A DNA stretch of 64,000 bases from CAZSMC01 sp964607755 (GTDB lineage: Bacteria; Zhuqueibacterota; Zhuqueibacteria; Residuimicrobiales; Krinioviventaceae). Below, in pieces: positions 35,925 to 45,284 of the stretch; the stretch's first letter is position 1; each line of letters starts with the position of its first letter. Position numbers and translations under genes: made by a program. A model generated the notes under the pieces. That model was given only the letters and a program-made list of their open reading frames with translations. It did not search any database and was not told the origin of the DNA. The stretch covers positions 108,268 to 172,267 of the forward strand of contig CAZSMC010000002.1 in assembly GCA_964607755.1 (NCBI GenBank), given 5' to 3'.

Positions 35925-36829
35925 ATGACAGAAAATTATCACATGCTTTCTCGAATTTCATATATACTCATCTTTGCACTCGGCGCAGCCCTGGCTCAGA
36001 ATTCTCCGCAGCCAGAGGTTGTGGAATGGGAGCCGGGTGCTGCACGGATTATTGAACCACAAAAATATCAATGGGAAAAAAGTGCGGTTCTGGATTTTGT
36101 CGTGGATGATTTTGACCGGGACCGCGATCCGGAAATCGCCATAATCAGGGAGGATAAAAATTACGGACCATTTCTTGTTGTTCGTGAATTGAATTCCAAT
36201 CTTTATACCCATTACGGCGAACACCTGCCACCTGAATACAGTCCCGAACACTCGTATCTCACCCCGTTATCCACGCAGCAGCGGGTTCGCTTTTGTTTGT
36301 ACTATCCTGCCAAAGATCACGGCAGGGTCCGGCTTTTTGACTCCCGCATGCACACCATAGACAGCCTTGTAACGATCCGCGGCTTTGACAACAACAATGA
36401 CGGCCGCTGGCATAATTCTCATATTCAATATTTTACGACACGCGATATAAATAAAAACGGCCGCAGTGATCTGGTCTTTCACATTAACACCGCCTCGGAC
36501 GGTCAACCCCGGGCATTGCTTGCCTACGACCTGCACACCCATGAAAAGATCTTCGACCGCCGGTTCGCTCCGATGATTCAAAACTTTCAAATTGTCGATT
36601 TCCACAGCGACGGCAATCCTCAATTCCTCGTTTCACTGGGCGGCGCCGGCGATGGTCCGTTCTTTGGGCAATTCCGCCGGGATGAGTCCTATCTGATTGT
36701 GATGAACATGGATGGGACAGTGCAAAAAATCTGGAAGCATTACGGTCCCAGTACCTATATCAATTTCTTAACTCACGATGTCAATAATGATCAAGTGCTG
36801 GACATCATTGCAGTATTTTTTGCCCGCAG
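35925..36829 (+). CDS. Sensor protein, extracytoplasmic FG-GAP/propeller-like part (3' end in assembly gap)
   Basis: The frame starts at ATG 35925 (ATG 35943 is also possible) and encodes a signal-like segment (RISYILIFALGAALAQ). A repeat-containing domain with aspartate-rich loops follows: DDFDRDRDPEIA, RDINKNGRSDLVF, VDFHSDGNPQFLV and HDVNNDQVLDIIA. It runs into the 100-N gap. On the far side a membrane helix and a histidine kinase begin. Signal, outside beta-propeller, helix, kinase is a coherent sensor layout, so both parts are probably one protein with an unknown number of residues missing. An FG-GAP-type sensor on a kinase is unusual. The sigma-54 promoter lies upstream. Confidence 0.7.
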
Positions 36830-36929
36830 NNNNNNNNNNNNNNNNNNNNNNNNNNNNNNNNNNNNNNNNNNNNNNNNNNNNNNNNNNNNNNNNNNNNNNN
36901 NNNNNNNNNNNNNNNNNNNNNNNNNNNNN
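36830..36929. other. 100-N assembly gap, true unknown sequence
   Basis: Unlike the other two gaps, the flanks share no repeated sequence. The missing length is unknown, so the frame across it cannot be tested. It falls inside the sensor-kinase gene. Confidence 0.9.
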
Positions 36930-38111
36930 GCCGGTTGAATCTGGGCCGGCTGGAACTCGCCGGTCTGCTGGCTTTATTCATTCTCACTCTGGTTATCAGC
37001 GGCATTTATCTTTACAATCCGCGTTCACAAAACACGCCGCAAGCTCTTGTCGACTCTGGCCGGGTGGCCACGCTTCTTGTCAACAACAAAGAAAAAGTGC
37101 TCTGGTGCAATGCCGTCGTCATGTCGCTTCTCGAACTCAAAAAGATGCCCAGGCAAACGTTGCGCGACTTGATAAGCGACACGTTATTATCTCCTCTTTT
37201 TCCGATTTACCGACAATTTGCTTCCAGCGGCAAACACGCTCATCAGCAGGAACTGTTACTTGGCGAGTCCGGCGAGAAACAATGCTTTGCTGTGGAAATG
37301 TCGCGGATCACTTCAAGAGTCGTTCAGATTCTGCTCATTGACCTGTCAGAATCGGCGCAAACTGAGCGTTTGCAAATCTGGGCCGCTCTGGCACAGCGAC
37401 TGGTTCACAAAACCAAAACGCCGTTAGGTTCGGTGATGTTAGCGGTTCAACGACTTCAGCGCCAATTTCACAAAAACAATCCCGAGCAAACCGACATTTA
37501 CGATCCGTACGTTCGCACAATTCTCACGGAAATCGAGCGCGTGCGGCACGACGTCAATGATTTTTTGCGTCTGGCCCGGTTGGACCAGGGCAATATGAAA
37601 AAAACCGATCTGGTCAAATCCTTGTCCAGTCTCATCAAGACATATAAAAAGAACATATCCCCGGACATCACAATTCGTGAGGAGATAGAAGCAAAAGAGC
37701 TGCCGGTGATGCTGGATGAAAACCAGTTCAACGAAGCCATGGTCAATGTGCTGGATAACGCCGTCGCGGCCGCCAAAGAAAAAGGCAATATTCTTGTCAT
37801 GGCGTCTTCCCAGAAAAATCCATTGCATGAATATGGCGGCGGCGAGGAAGCAGTCATAGAAGTAGTTGATGACGGCTATGGCATTCCGAAATCGGAATAT
37901 AAAAAATTGTTCACTCGAGGCTATACGACATCCGAATATGGCTCGGGTCTGGGACTGCTCATTGCCAAAACCATCATTGAAAAATATAACGGTGACATCA
38001 GCATTACCAGTCGCGAGAACATCGGCACCACGGTCACCATTCGATTGCCGCTGGAGAAGGAAAAATCAAAAGAGACGAGTCTTAAAATTCAACATAAACA
38101 GGAGGATCAGG

Positions 38112-38119
<8 letters not shown>
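36930..38119 (+). CDS. Sensor histidine kinase, membrane helix + PAS-like + HisKA/HATPase (5' end in gap)
   Basis: The frame is open from the gap. A membrane helix (LAGLLALFILTLVISGIYLY) is followed by a PAS-like domain of about 100 residues. The H-box is LVHKTKTPLGSV (phospho-acceptor His), the N-box NVLDNAVAAAKEKG, the G1 box VDDGYGIP, the F-box LFTRGYTTSEYG and the G2 box GSGLGLLIAKTI. The stop at 38119 overlaps the GTG start of the response-regulator gene by 8 nt. The upstream FG-GAP-like part probably belongs to the same polypeptide. Confidence 0.88.
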
Positions 38120-39464
<1,345 letters not shown>

Positions 39465-39534
39465 GGCAAAGTTTTTGTTGTACTTTTGAAAGGGAATAAA
39501 TTTTATCATATTTAAATATTTAAAAATATAGAAA

Positions 39535-39826
39535 ATGAATGGGATAAATTTCAAGAGAAGAAAAAGAATGGGAAAAATCCATAATGTCCAAATAATTAAA
39601 TTTAAAGAAAACAAAATGTTTTTAAAAGTGGATGATAAAGAATATGTTTTTCACATAGAAAATATTTCGAACAAATTATCCAATGCATCCCAAATTGAAA
39701 AAGTATGAAATATCACCATCGGGCTATGCCATACACTGGCCATCATTGGATGAAGATTTATCGATTGATGGATTACTCGGTATCGAACATGCTCCTTCAC
39801 AAAATAAAGAAAGGGCTTTGACATAA
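39535..39826 (+). pseudogene. DUF2442 gene, frameshifted
   Basis: An in-frame start (39535 or 39568) gives MGKIHNVQIIKFKENKMFL..., stopping early after IEKV. The typical DUF2442 end (EISPSGYAIHWPSLDEDLSIDGLLG) continues in another frame to 39826. Comparison with the partial copy at 40982 shows a net loss of about 5 nt at the junction. DUF2442 proteins often sit in toxin-antitoxin-like pairs. It lies next to hicBA. Confidence 0.7.
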
Positions 39827-39883
39827 GTCAATCTATCTTGTGTCAAAGCTTTGATCGAGGAAGAACGGATAGCATCCGAATGG

Positions 39884-39909
39884 CGTTCTGCCAGAGGACT
39901 GGCGGAACG
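39884..39909. repeat. REP-like imperfect palindrome
   Basis: CGTTCTGCCAGAG is followed by its near-complement GACTGGCGGAACG. Variants occur near 33136, 34204, 41275 and 41460. It lies between the DUF2442 remnant and the 3' end of hicA. Confidence 0.65.
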
Positions 39910-39918
39910 AGGAAGAGA

Positions 39919-40143
39919 TCACTTTTTTGATAGGAATTCCTCTACTGTCACCCCAATATCTTTTAAAATTTGTCGTAAAAGTACAGGTGAAATATCTCTC
40001 CCCTGGTGAACAGGAACTGTCGTACTTTTTCCATCCGGATGTCGAAATTGTTTATGCGAACCGCGTTGCCGAACCTGTTCAAATCCCAATTTTTCGAGAA
40101 CAGAAATAACCTCGGAAGGTTTTAAAACAGGAATATTTCCCAT
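39919..40143 (-). CDS. hicA: HicA family type II toxin
   Basis: The 74-aa product has the double-stranded-RNA-binding fold of HicA/YcfA: VISVLEKLGFEQVRQRGSHKQF, with the catalytic His in GSHKQF, then TVPVHQGRDISPVLLRQILKDIG. HicA cuts mRNA and tmRNA. It lies 3 bp downstream of hicB on the same strand, so here the antitoxin gene comes first. This is the intact copy; a truncated relative lies at 41497. Confidence 0.93.
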   Translation of the reverse strand: MGNIPVLKPSEVISVLEKLGFEQVRQRGSHKQFRHPDGKSTTVPVHQGRDISPVLLRQILKDIGVTVEEFLSKK

Positions 40144-40146
40144 AAT

Positions 40147-40356
40147 TTATTCTAATATTAAATTTTGTATGCCAATGAATTCAGTTTCAAGGGTGGGCTC
40201 GCCTTCTTCTAATAACATAGCGATAACTTCTTGAAGATTTGTTCGAAGTTCATCCAGAGATTCTGCCTGACTGTGAGCCCCTGCAAAACCTGGCACATAA
40301 CCTACATATAGATCAGTATCAGGACATTTCTCCACAATTGCTGTAAATTTTCTCAT
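40147..40356 (-). CDS. hicB: HicB family antitoxin (short form)
   Basis: The 69-aa product matches the HicB partial RNase-H fold: DLYVGYVPGFAGAHSQAESLDELRTNLQEVIAMLLEEGEP. It lacks a C-terminal DNA-binding domain, as in short HicB forms. Translation starts 2 nt after a 34-codon frame ends, and hicA follows after 3 bp, so the three are probably co-translated. Confidence 0.92.
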   Translation of the reverse strand: MRKFTAIVEKCPDTDLYVGYVPGFAGAHSQAESLDELRTNLQEVIAMLLEEGEPTLETEFIGIQNLILE

Positions 40357-40358
40357 GA

Positions 40359-40463
40359 TTAAAATCCTGCATTATTTAACACTTTAATTATTTCTTCATC
40401 CTCATAAACACGATAAAGCAACTCACTGAATCGTTTGCGAGCAGATTTACCATTGATTTCCAT
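40359..40463 (-). CDS. 34-aa reading frame ahead of hicB, unknown
   Basis: ATG 40463 encodes MEINGKSARKRFSELLYRVY... and stops 2 nt before the hicB start. It is charged and helical in character and could be a leader peptide, a helical antitoxin fragment or a remnant. Coupling to hicB is the main evidence. No family is recognised. Confidence 0.3.
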   Translation of the reverse strand: MEINGKSARKRFSELLYRVYEDEEIIKVLNNAGF

Positions 40464-40542
40464 AATAATCTTTCAATTTTTGTACATAAACAATGTACAT
40501 TGACAGATCGTAAAACACAATGAGAAAATTAGAGCAGAATGA

Positions 40543-40782
40543 TTAATTCAAGTTGATTTCATACATTCTTTAAATTATATTTCTTTCTATTTTAATGGTT
40601 ATGCTGCAACAGCTTTCTACAGCTTTTTATCTACTACGCTGCAAAATGACGATACGCATGACCCCGTTCATCCAGTTGCTTTTTGTTATGTAGACCTTGC
40701 CTTACCAAAGTTTTTAAAACAAGTTAAACACCTTTGTGAATATAAAACTCATGGATTCTATCAATTTTATCAGGAGTATTGA
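40543..40782 (+). pseudogene. 79-codon 5'-truncated reading frame, unknown family
   Basis: The open frame after a stop at 40540-40542 has no standard start codon. It reads like real protein (FNGYAATAFYSFLSTTLQND, then HPVAFCYVDLALPKFLKQVK) and ends 3 nt before the GTG of the next gene. It is probably the C-terminal remnant of a gene once paired with the downstream 64-aa protein. Confidence 0.35.
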
Positions 40783-40785
40783 ATT

Positions 40786-40980
40786 GTGATAACAGATGAA
40801 GAACTTAAATTAGGAGGTATGCAAGCATTAATTTCAAAGTTGGGAGATGTTGAAGCTGAAAGATCTATTTCCCTCATCATGAAATCTCCGTTCGATTATA
40901 CAGAATGGCAAAAAGATTTATGGATTAATCGCAGTATTATCGAGATCAGTAAAGATGCGATGAAATCTCGTAAAACTTAA
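40786..40980 (+). CDS. Small conserved-looking protein, 64 aa, unknown
   Basis: The gene starts at GTG 40786. The product (MITDEELKLGGMQALISKLG..., with FDYTEWQKDLW near the middle) resembles short proteins I recall from TA-rich regions with a VEAERF/DYTxWQ signature, but no function can be assigned. It follows the truncated frame by 3 nt and is directly followed by the DUF2442 remnant. An antitoxin role is possible but only by neighbourhood. Confidence 0.5.
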   Translation: MITDEELKLGGMQALISKLGDVEAERSISLIMKSPFDYTEWQKDLWINRSIIEISKDAMKSRKT

Positions 40981-40981
40981 T

Positions 40982-41149
40982 TTTCGATTAGAAAATATTT
41001 CAAATAAATTATCGAACGCTTTTAAAATTGACAAAGAAAAATATGAAATATCCCCATCCGGGTGTGGCATACATTGGCCATCAATAGATGAAGATTTATC
41101 GATTGATGGATTACTCGGTATCGAACACGCCCCTTCGCAAAAGAAACCG
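40982..41149 (+). pseudogene. DUF2442 3' remnant (second copy)
   Basis: No start codon remains. The frame gives LENISNKLSNAF, then YEISPSGCGIHWPSIDEDLS, closely matching the 39535 copy's second half. With the hicA/hicB remnants further right it repeats the order of the first locus. Confidence 0.7.
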
Positions 41150-41208
41150 CTTGTATTTTCGCGCATGTCCGCGTGTTTTGTGGTCCATTTTTCTCTCATC
41201 CCCCAGTT

Positions 41209-41488
41209 TCCGTAGAAACACAGACGCGACGCTCTACATAACAGGTCAAAAGGACAGAGTGTCCAATCAGCGTTCCGCAAGAGCACTGCCGTAACGAAAA
41301 GACCGTTCATTGCCGTGCGAACTTCATTGCCACGCGCTTTAGCGCGTGGTTCAGATCCCCTTAATCCTCCAGGGGCTTTAGCCCCCATCTTGACTCAGGG
41401 GAAACACAGACAAGACGCTCTGCATCACCCACTAAAAAGACGCAAAGCGTCCAATCGGCATTCCGCCAGAGCACTGGCGTAACGAGAG
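41209..41488 (+). repeat. Tandem palindromic repeats with an internal REP pair
   Basis: Two ~90-bp related units (41213-41300 and 41402-41488) each read AAACACAGAC..GACGCTCT..CAT and end in a TTCCGC..GAGCACTG..GTAACGA palindrome. Between them is the pair CCACGCGCTTTAGCGCGTGG (41330-41349) and GGGGCTTTAGCCCC (41372-41385), matching the pair beside the transposase at 33315. Confidence 0.75.
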
Positions 41489-41496
41489 TGAAATAT

Positions 41497-41653
41497 GTGA
41501 AATATCTCTCCCCTGGTGAAAAGGAACCGTTGTACTTCTCCCGTCCGGATGTCGAAACTGCTTCTGTGAACCGCGCTTTCGAACCTGTTTAAACCCTAAT
41601 TTTTCGAGAATAGTAATAACCTCTGAACGCTTTAAAACAGTAACATTACTCAC
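41497..41653 (-). pseudogene. Truncated hicA
   Basis: From GTG 41653 the frame matches hicA (MSNVTVLKRSEVITILEKLG ... HQGRDIS), then breaks at about 41497 and runs into palindromic repeat sequence. The last ~20 residues of the toxin are lost. The catalytic His is replaced (GSQKQF rather than GSHKQF), so it is doubly inactive. Confidence 0.85.
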
Positions 41654-41656
41654 ACA

Positions 41657-41822
41657 CTATTCCAATATTAAATTTTGGATTCCAACGAATTCAGTTTCCA
41701 GGATGGGCTCACCTTCTAATAACATGGCAATAACCTCTTGAAGATTCGTTCCAAGTTCATCCAGAGATTCAGCCCGACTGTGAGCCCCAACAAAACCTGG
41801 CACACAACCTACATATAGTATC
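41657..41822 (-). pseudogene. Truncated hicB
   Basis: The frame encodes LYVGCVPGFVGAHSRAESLD... to ...GIQNLILE and a TAG at 41657, matching hicB from about residue 16 on. The first ~15 codons are missing. The break lies at the edge of a sequence shared with 5215-5267. It is the second half of the decayed duplicate locus. Confidence 0.83.
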
Positions 41823-42091
41823 TTACAAGTTAATTATTGACCAAGTTTGGCAAAAGATTTCCAACATTTTTTCGGTTTATCCGGGTTAGGGTTTACTGTT
41901 AGATAGTTTCAGCAGCATTCAAAATGGATTTAAATCTATGGAATGACAAAAAAGGTCATTTGCTAATACTTGCAGTTTCCTTTAGACTTGAATTGAATTG
42001 AATGACATACAAATTAATTTAAACCTCAATCTTTATTTGCCTTTATCCTCAATTTTATGTAAAATATCAAAGAACAAGCAGGAGGTAAACC
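41823..42091. other. Intergenic region before cfa, with a diverged repeat
   Basis: The first ~55 bp (TTACAAGTTAATTATTGACC...) match 5215-5267 at roughly 80% by eye. The rest is AT-rich with a GAATT repeat and a strong AGGAGG site before cfa. No gene is seen. Confidence 0.5.
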
Positions 42092-43213
42092 ATGGGAAAA
42101 AACAATACCGAAACACTTTTCCGGGATTTGCTGGCAACGGCAAGCATTACTGTCAACGGCGACCAACCTTTTGATATTCAGGTTAACAACAACAATTTGT
42201 ATCGACGGGTGCTTGCACAGGGTTCTGTCGGTCTTGGCGAGGCGTACATGGACGGCTGGTGGGATTGCGAGCAATTAGATGGCTTTATTTATCGCGTTCT
42301 AAGTGCGGATTTGCCAGACCAAATAAAGGGCAATGCGAAATTGTACTGGCATGCTCTGCAGGCTAAATTGTTTAATCTGCAAAAGAAAAGTCGTGCCTAC
42401 CAGGTTGGCCAGCAGCATTATGATATCGGTAACGACCTTTACGAGGCTATGCTCGACAAGCGCATGAATTACACCTGTGCTTACTGGAAAAATGCCGACA
42501 ATCTTGACCAGGCCCAGGAAAACAAACTCGAATTGGTGTGTCAAAAAATCGGGTTGCAACCGGACATGAAGGTTTTGGAATTGGGTTGCGGATTCGGCGC
42601 TTTTGCCGCTTATGCCGCTGAGAAATACGGCGCGCATGTTACCGGCGTTACAGTGTCAGAAAAACAAGTGCAATGGGCTCAGGAAAAATACAAGCAACTC
42701 CCTGTGGACATCAGGCTGGAAGATTATCGCAACGTGACCGACTTGTATGACCGGGTGATTTCTATCGGTGTGATGGAGCATGTTGGCAGTAAAAATTATC
42801 GCACCTATATGGAAATTGTCGACAAAACGTTGAAACAGGACGGTCTGGCTTTTTTCCACACCATCGGCGGTAATCTCAGCTCTGCCATCACCGATCCCTG
42901 GACGACCAAGTATATTTTCCCTAACGGTCAACTGCCGTCAATCGCCCAGCTTGCCAAAGCCATGGAAAGATTGTTCATTGTTGAGGACTGGCACAGCTTT
43001 GGTCCGGATTACGATCCGACATTGATGGCATGGTACGACAATTTTGAAAACGCCTGGCCGGAGCTGAAGAAAAACTATAGCGACCGGTTTTATCGCATGT
43101 GGCGTTACTATTTGTTGAGCAGCGCCGGCGGATTTCGTGCCCGGCACAATCAGCTTTGGCAGGTGGTGATGAACAGGCCGCATAAAGCGCAACCATTTTG
43201 TCGGGTGAGTTGA
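42092..43213 (+). CDS. cfa: Cyclopropane-fatty-acyl-phospholipid synthase
   Basis: The 373-aa product is a full-length CFA synthase, which methylates unsaturated phospholipid acyl chains using S-adenosylmethionine. Visible are the N-terminal helical lipid-binding part (LGEAYMDGWWDCEQLDGFIY), 'HYDIGNDLYEAMLD', the SAM loop VLELGCGFGAFAAYAAEKYG, GVMEHVGSKNY and the C-terminal 'FGPDYDPTLMAWYDNF'. An AGGAGG site lies 7 nt before ATG 42092. It is followed after 250 bp by a reductase of the geranylgeranyl-reductase group, so lipid modification may be a common theme. Confidence 0.95.
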   Translation: MGKNNTETLFRDLLATASITVNGDQPFDIQVNNNNLYRRVLAQGSVGLGEAYMDGWWDCEQLDGFIYRVLSADLPDQIKGNAKLYWHALQAKLFNLQKKSRAYQVGQQHYDIGNDLYEAMLDKRMNYTCAYWKNADNLDQAQENKLELVCQKIGLQPDMKVLELGCGFGAFAAYAAEKYGAHVTGVTVSEKQVQWAQEKYKQLPVDIRLEDYRNVTDLYDRVISIGVMEHVGSKNYRTYMEIVDKTLKQDGLAFFHTIGGNLSSAITDPWTTKYIFPNGQLPSIAQLAKAMERLFIVEDWHSFGPDYDPTLMAWYDNFENAWPELKKNYSDRFYRMWRYYLLSSAGGFRARHNQLWQVVMNRPHKAQPFCRVS

Positions 43214-43274
43214 ACGGCCATCTTTCAAATATGTTGTGACGGATAAGCAGGATGTTCTTTTAGAAGAAAAAGAC

Positions 43275-43403
43275 AAACCACGGAGTTCACAGAGAATCCA
43301 CCAAGGGCTCAAAGAATTTTGATAAGAAACGAAAAAAGAGTCAAGTACATAATAAAACAAATCTCTTGGTGATCTTTGCGCCGCCTTTGAGGACTTTGTG
43401 GTT
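43275..43403. repeat. Diverged intergenic inverted repeat
   Basis: AACCAC..GGAGTTCACAGAG near the left and CTTTGAGGACTTTGTGGTT at the right form imperfect inverted ends. They resemble the 'cacagagttcacagag' intergenic repeats common in environmental genomes. A weak relative lies near 49350. No coding capacity. Confidence 0.35.
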
Positions 43404-43463
43404 AAATCACTTGTTGTTAATTTCAAAAATGTTTTATATGATTTACGATAGCAGACCTCATAT

Positions 43464-44420
43464 ATGATCACATCAGAAGTCATTATTGTCGGAGGAGGCC
43501 CGGCCGGCTCGAGCTGCGCGTGGAAACTTTGCAAGTCTGGAATTGAAACCATTATTCTGGATAAAAAAGCATTCCCGCGAGACAAACTCTGCGCCGGATG
43601 GATTCCTCCCGGTGTTCTGAAAAAATTGGCGCTTTATCCCGCATCCTACCCCGGACAACTCACTCGTTTCAATACTTTGCATTTTTATTTGCATGGTCAT
43701 CATCTGCCTGTCCCGACAACACAATATGCCATCCGGCGAAAAGAATTTGATCATCTCCTGTTGAAAAGAGCTGGCGCGCCAACATGTGTTCATCAGGTTA
43801 AAAATATTCATTGTGATAAAAATGAATACATTATTGATGACACATACCGGTGTCAATACTTAATCGGAGCCGGCGGACCGAGCTGTCCGGTGTACCGGAC
43901 CATTTTCCGCCAGGAAAATCCGCGTCAACGGGAACATCAAATTACCACTTTGGAGCTGGAATTTAAATGTGATTATCAGGACAGGAAGTGTCATCTCTGG
44001 TTTTTCGATCACCATTTACCGGGCTATTCCTGGTATGTGCCAAAGAAAGGTGGCTATCTCAACATCGGCATTGGCGCCAAAGCCGGTGCCCTCATCTCAC
44101 GCGGACAGTCCTTGCAGCAGCACTGGAAGCTGTTTGTGCAAAAGTTGGCGAGACAGAAATTGGTTGAGAATCTTCAATATCGCCCCCGGGGATATACGTA
44201 TTTTCTACGCCATAAAATGAACAATTTACGAAAAGATAATGCTTTTGTCATCGGAGATGCCGCCGGCCTGGCAACGCCGGATATGGGGGAAGGCATTGCA
44301 CCTGCGATTGAAAGCGGCATACTGGCGGCGCAGTCGATTATCGATGGAACAGAATATTCTGTGCGGAGGATAAAAGGGTACAGCTTTTTTAATATCATCT
44401 TTTCTGGTCGTTTAAAATAG
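43464..44420 (+). CDS. FAD-dependent oxidoreductase, geranylgeranyl-reductase family
   Basis: The 318-aa product has an N-terminal FAD-binding motif (VIIVGGGPAGSSCAWKLCKSG), then KAFPRDKLCAGWIPPGVL (the 'RxKxCGG'-like segment), AIRRKEFDHLLL, YLIGAGGPSCPVYR and the C-terminal FVIGDAAGLATPDMGEGI. The family reduces isoprenoid double bonds or acts on lipids and quinones. It is shorter than classic geranylgeranyl reductases (about 380-400 aa), lacking part of the C-terminus. Proximity to cfa hints at lipid metabolism, but substrate is unknown. Confidence 0.82.
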   Translation: MITSEVIIVGGGPAGSSCAWKLCKSGIETIILDKKAFPRDKLCAGWIPPGVLKKLALYPASYPGQLTRFNTLHFYLHGHHLPVPTTQYAIRRKEFDHLLLKRAGAPTCVHQVKNIHCDKNEYIIDDTYRCQYLIGAGGPSCPVYRTIFRQENPRQREHQITTLELEFKCDYQDRKCHLWFFDHHLPGYSWYVPKKGGYLNIGIGAKAGALISRGQSLQQHWKLFVQKLARQKLVENLQYRPRGYTYFLRHKMNNLRKDNAFVIGDAAGLATPDMGEGIAPAIESGILAAQSIIDGTEYSVRRIKGYSFFNIIFSGRLK

Positions 44421-44462
44421 CTGATCGATTAGATTACTGAACATCGTTTTAAGATACAGTCA

Positions 44463-44894
44463 CTATTCCCATTCAGGTACTTTTATCAAACCGGACCCCA
44501 TATATGTAAAATGATCATCTTCAGTCAAAACTAATGTAATATGTTCTTCATTCATTACGACAATAGAAGTAAAATCAGTAAAAGAAATCAACGGTTTATC
44601 TATATATTTTAAGCGCATTTTTTTAGCTTTTTCAAACCGCTCGATACTAATCTTTTCTAAAAGCAAATAGCCTGCCCGAATGGAAGCATCTATCTTTTTC
44701 ACTGCTTCTGCTGCTATTTCAAATGGTGTGCGACGAAAAAGAAGGGTATATGTTTCATCAAGAATATAATCGCTTGTATATATTTCCCCATTCTTGTTTC
44801 TAAAATCATTATACCATTTTTTGACATCTTGATGTCGTTTTTCTCTTTTATTAAATAAACTTATCCAGCCCCATGTATCTATGAAAACTTTCAT
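44463..44894 (-). CDS. PIN-domain ribonuclease, VapC-like toxin
   Basis: The 143-aa product has the acidic PIN signature: D6 in VFIDTWGWISLF, E in YILDETYTLL, D in SFTDFTSIVVM and DD in LTEDDHF. PIN toxins cleave RNA, often tRNA. The antitoxin-like gene lies 3 bp upstream on the same strand, the usual antitoxin-toxin order. Confidence 0.88.
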   Translation of the reverse strand: MKVFIDTWGWISLFNKREKRHQDVKKWYNDFRNKNGEIYTSDYILDETYTLLFRRTPFEIAAEAVKKIDASIRAGYLLLEKISIERFEKAKKMRLKYIDKPLISFTDFTSIVVMNEEHITLVLTEDDHFTYMGSGLIKVPEWE

Positions 44895-44897
44895 TAT

Positions 44898-45131
44898 CTA
44901 ACCATATAATTCATGGTCTATTATATTAGCAAATGGCTCTTCGTCTGCAATGCCAATTATGTCTAAAATCGGATCGTGATTTATATTTGATTTTTTGCTA
45001 CTTTTATTCATCTTTTCTTTTTGTACGAGAAACTCAGCGAAATCTATCAACTCTTCTAACTTTTCTTTTGGTAGATTTCGAAGAGCAGATAAAAATTTAT
45101 CGTTGGATAACAGTTCTTTTTCATTATTCAT
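44898..45131 (-). CDS. Antitoxin-like partner of the PIN toxin
   Basis: ATG 45131 has GAGGT 7 nt upstream and is preferred over an earlier in-frame start at 45164. The 77-aa product has a helical core, LPKEKLEELIDFAEFLVQKE, as in DUF2281-like antitoxins, and a disordered acidic C-terminus (ILDIIGIADEEPFANIIDHE) suited to blocking the toxin. It lies 3 bp ahead of the PIN gene. Confidence 0.8.
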   Translation of the reverse strand: MNNEKELLSNDKFLSALRNLPKEKLEELIDFAEFLVQKEKMNKSSKKSNINHDPILDIIGIADEEPFANIIDHELYG

Positions 45132-45284
45132 TTGAATTACCTCGAAAAATATCCCAATTAACAATGAAAAATTAAGAATTTTTCAATGTCAATGCAATAA
45201 CTTTTACTTTTGGACAGAATCAATGTTCACTTTACCACTCACTGTATGAATATTTGTACAACGAGAACATTATCTCTTTTTCAT

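Noticed and set aside
35786..36055. 89-aa plus-strand frame with a GGGGGG site before its ATG
   Set aside because: It overlaps the sensor start in another frame, and its second half is merely the shifted sensor sequence. A short leader peptide remains possible but is unsupported.
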